Notes under the pieces: generated by a model | Database searches by the model: none | What the model saw: only the letters and a program-made list of their open reading frames with translations | Told to the model about the DNA's origin: nothing | Translations under genes and position numbers: made by a program | DNA from: CAYQPF01 sp964419225 | Lineage (GTDB): Bacteria > Cloacimonadota > Cloacimonadia > Cloacimonadales > CAYQPF01 | Length of the DNA: 64,000 nt | Reading direction: 5' to 3' | NCBI GenBank assembly: GCA_964419225.1 | Contig: CAYQPF010000006.1 | Span: 1 to 64,000 of the forward strand | Shown: positions 62,270 to 64,000 of the stretch, in pieces | Position numbering within the stretch: position 1 is the first letter of the stretch | Layout of the letters: each line of letters starts with the position of its first letter

Positions 62270-64000
62270 TCAAAACTTGTATGTGTAGCCGAAGAGGGCA
62301 TTAAAGTAGATGTTGTCAGTAAAAGGATACTCTCTATGTTTACCTTGCAGGTTTTTCAGAGCAAGTGAAATAGTATGATGTTGATTCAAGTTATAATTAC
62401 AGTTAAGATTTAATTGATGATATGGTTCTATACGAGTGCGTAAGTACGACAATAATCCAAAGAAATCGAAATCCTGTTTGGTATAGTAAAGATGCTGCCA
62501 AAAGAGATTCATTTTTGACCAAGGCTTGATATCAAGAGTGTATCCGAGCATAAGATCTGGTGTTGATTCGGGAAGAAACCCGGTATATTCTAAGTTGGCA
62601 ATTGAGTTTTTTTCTTTTGTTTGCTGGGCCATACCGTAGATTTTCAACTTAGCATTGGAAGAGTATTTATAAGAAAAAGTAAAATTAATTCCGGATTGAT
62701 AAACCCGCAGATTTTCTTGTTCAGACATAGTCAGAGGAATTGTTTCTACCGTATATAAATAATTATCCTGATCATCATAGACAGGTTCAATGATACTGGG
62801 TGTGCTTTGAACAAAATTGGAGAAATGAGTCAAGGTAGTCATGAAGATATCACAATCCAGGGTGGCAGAAGGATTAATTTTGGCACGCATGCCGAAATCC
62901 ACAGTTACATTTGTTAAAAATGGCAAATCGGGGTTTCCTTGAAAAACTACAGCCGCAAGAGTATCACCGGTCACAGAATGTGGATCGAAATACATGGTAG
63001 AAGCCTTGCCGACGAAAGAATCGATCATGAAGGGTGTTCTGAATGCTTTTGATAAAATAACTCTATACAGATTATCTTTACTGGCTCTGTAAGTAAAGCC
63101 TGCTTCGTAGGAATTAGCAACATGGTCATTTAGATTATAATTATCATCCCGGGTACCGAAAATAAGTCTCCATTTGTTATTGAGAGGAACATCAATTAAA
63201 CAGGAGGCTGACTGTGAAATAATGCTCTTAGTTTTATCAGGTATATTTCTATTTTCATCGAACATCGTATCTGTCATCAAACCTGCAGCATATTTGGCTA
63301 CTCTTTGCGTAAGCCCTGGTCTGATAAAGATGCCTAACAATTCAAAGGGATACTCTATTGTACTGTCATAATTGAAATAATCATAACGATTCCAGTAATA
63401 ATTATTATCGTGTCTGCCATGATTTATGGTTTGCTGAAAGAGAAAGTTTTTGTAACTACCATACAAGTTGATATAATGCCCTTCAGATTCATATTCGGAA
63501 AGTGGAGTGCAGAAATTGTTATAGAAGGTTTTTTGACTTTTTGCATGATGAAAACCCCAGTCCAAACTCACATAATCAGCATCATTAAAATTATAACGGG
63601 AAAAGACATTAATAGCTCCTTTTTCTAAAGATAGCTCAGGATTTTCATACTTAATGTTAAAAAAATCAAAAAAATCATGGCCTTCAGGGCAATACATTAA
63701 AGAGGAAACATCTTCAATATCTGTATATTGTTCAAATTTTTGAGAGTAATACTTACTATCGATACGAGATTGTCTCTGCATATTAGCTGTCAGAGCAATC
63801 ATAAATTTGTCATTGCTGTTGTATTCGAGGTTGATGTTGGTTGCCCCGGATTGTGCACTATTTCCTTTAACATTTGAATAAAAATGCAAACCTGGTTCTT
63901 TACTGTGAGAAGTAATAATGTTAATCACACCAGCCATGGCATTGGGACCATACAAAGCAGATGCCGGACCTCGCACAATTTCAATACGTTCAATATCTGT
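62270..64000 (-). CDS. TonB-dependent outer-membrane receptor, 5' end beyond the window
   Basis: The frame stays open to the right edge. The visible part begins in the plug domain (IERIEIVRGPASALYGPNAMAGVINI) and continues through a large beta-barrel with periodic aromatic strands to a terminal Phe (NALFGYTYKF). Such receptors import siderophores, cobalamin, glycans or metals using TonB energy. The substrate is not readable. It is the first visible gene of an operon with a kinase and two regulators, an arrangement that suggests ligand-controlled signalling. Confidence 0.9.
   Translation of the reverse strand, partial: TDIERIEIVRGPASALYGPNAMAGVINIITSHSKEPGLHFYSNVKGNSAQSGATNINLEYNSNDKFMIALTANMQRQSRIDSKYYSQKFEQYTDIEDVSSLMYCPEGHDFFDFFNIKYENPELSLEKGAINVFSRYNFNDADYVSLDWGFHHAKSQKTFYNNFCTPLSEYESEGHYINLYGSYKNFLFQQTINHGRHDNNYYWNRYDYFNYDSTIEYPFELLGIFIRPGLTQRVAKYAAGLMTDTMFDENRNIPDKTKSIISQSASCLIDVPLNNKWRLIFGTRDDNYNLNDHVANSYEAGFTYRASKDNLYRVILSKAFRTPFMIDSFVGKASTMYFDPHSVTGDTLAAVVFQGNPDLPFLTNVTVDFGMRAKINPSATLDCDIFMTTLTHFSNFVQSTPSIIEPVYDDQDNYLYTVETIPLTMSEQENLRVYQSGINFTFSYKYSSNAKLKIYGMAQQTKEKNSIANLEYTGFLPESTPDLMLGYTLDIKPWSKMNLFWQHLYYTKQDFDFFGLLSYLRTRIEPYHQLNLNCNYNLNQHHTISLALKNLQGKHREYPFTDNIYFNALFGYTYKF

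Overview
The window is AT-rich bacterial DNA, most likely from a Gram-negative, motile, amino-acid-using member of the FCB group. Candidatus Cloacimonadota is my best guess, which is inference. It rests on six large secreted proteins that share a C-terminal sorting/FlgD-Ig-like domain with YPNPFNP and NIKGQKV motifs, a lipoprotein L-ring protein, TonB-receptor and beta-barrel genes, a urocanase, and AT-rich spacers full of small palindromic repeats. Almost every gene is on the minus strand; only three are on plus (31301, 34799, 50178).

Layout. 1-967 is gene-free and rich in short palindromes. 968-3987 is a flagellar operon, flgF-flgG-flgA-flgH, closed by a terminator. 4163-12770 holds two paralogous ~970-aa secreted proteins flanking a chemoreceptor. 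12888-18684 is a housekeeping operon: EF-G-like, yebC, ruvC, ruvA, rsmB, PASTA protein. 18857-28083 carries secreted and envelope functions: a Porphyromonas-type peptidylarginine deiminase, two small beta-barrel proteins around a class-I amidotransferase, a B12-radical SAM protein and a CapA-like secreted protein. 28261-31107 is urocanase plus an unknown partner. 31301-36979 has a giant coiled-coil membrane protein and a secreted propeller. 37275-40681 is the operon udk-DUF4139-degenerate GGDEF-hsp20. 41214-49393 has an O-methyltransferase, dnaX, a GLUG-repeat secreted protein, a second chemoreceptor and a second B12-radical SAM protein. 50894-53331 is a ChlI/ChlD-type AAA+/VWA pair. 53439-64000 is a dense two-component cluster next to a TonB-dependent receptor that runs off the right edge.

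Most notable points. (1) The chelatase-like ATPase and its VWA partner overlap in the -1 frame at an in-phase A AAA AAG heptamer preceded by AGGAGG, and the VWA frame has no usable start before an acidic linker. This looks like programmed frameshifting that makes both a short ChlI-like and a long ChlD-like product. (2) dnaX has an in-phase A8 run followed by a GC hairpin and a nearby -1 stop, as expected for a gamma/tau switch. (3) rsmB is split by an in-frame TAA after 27 codons. (4) The deiminase keeps all four catalytic residues and both specificity arginines of P. gingivalis PPAD, at a constant offset of 15. (5) One kinase carries four near-identical tandem PAS units of 142 codons. (6) Several candidate miniature mobile or palindromic elements lie in the spacers.
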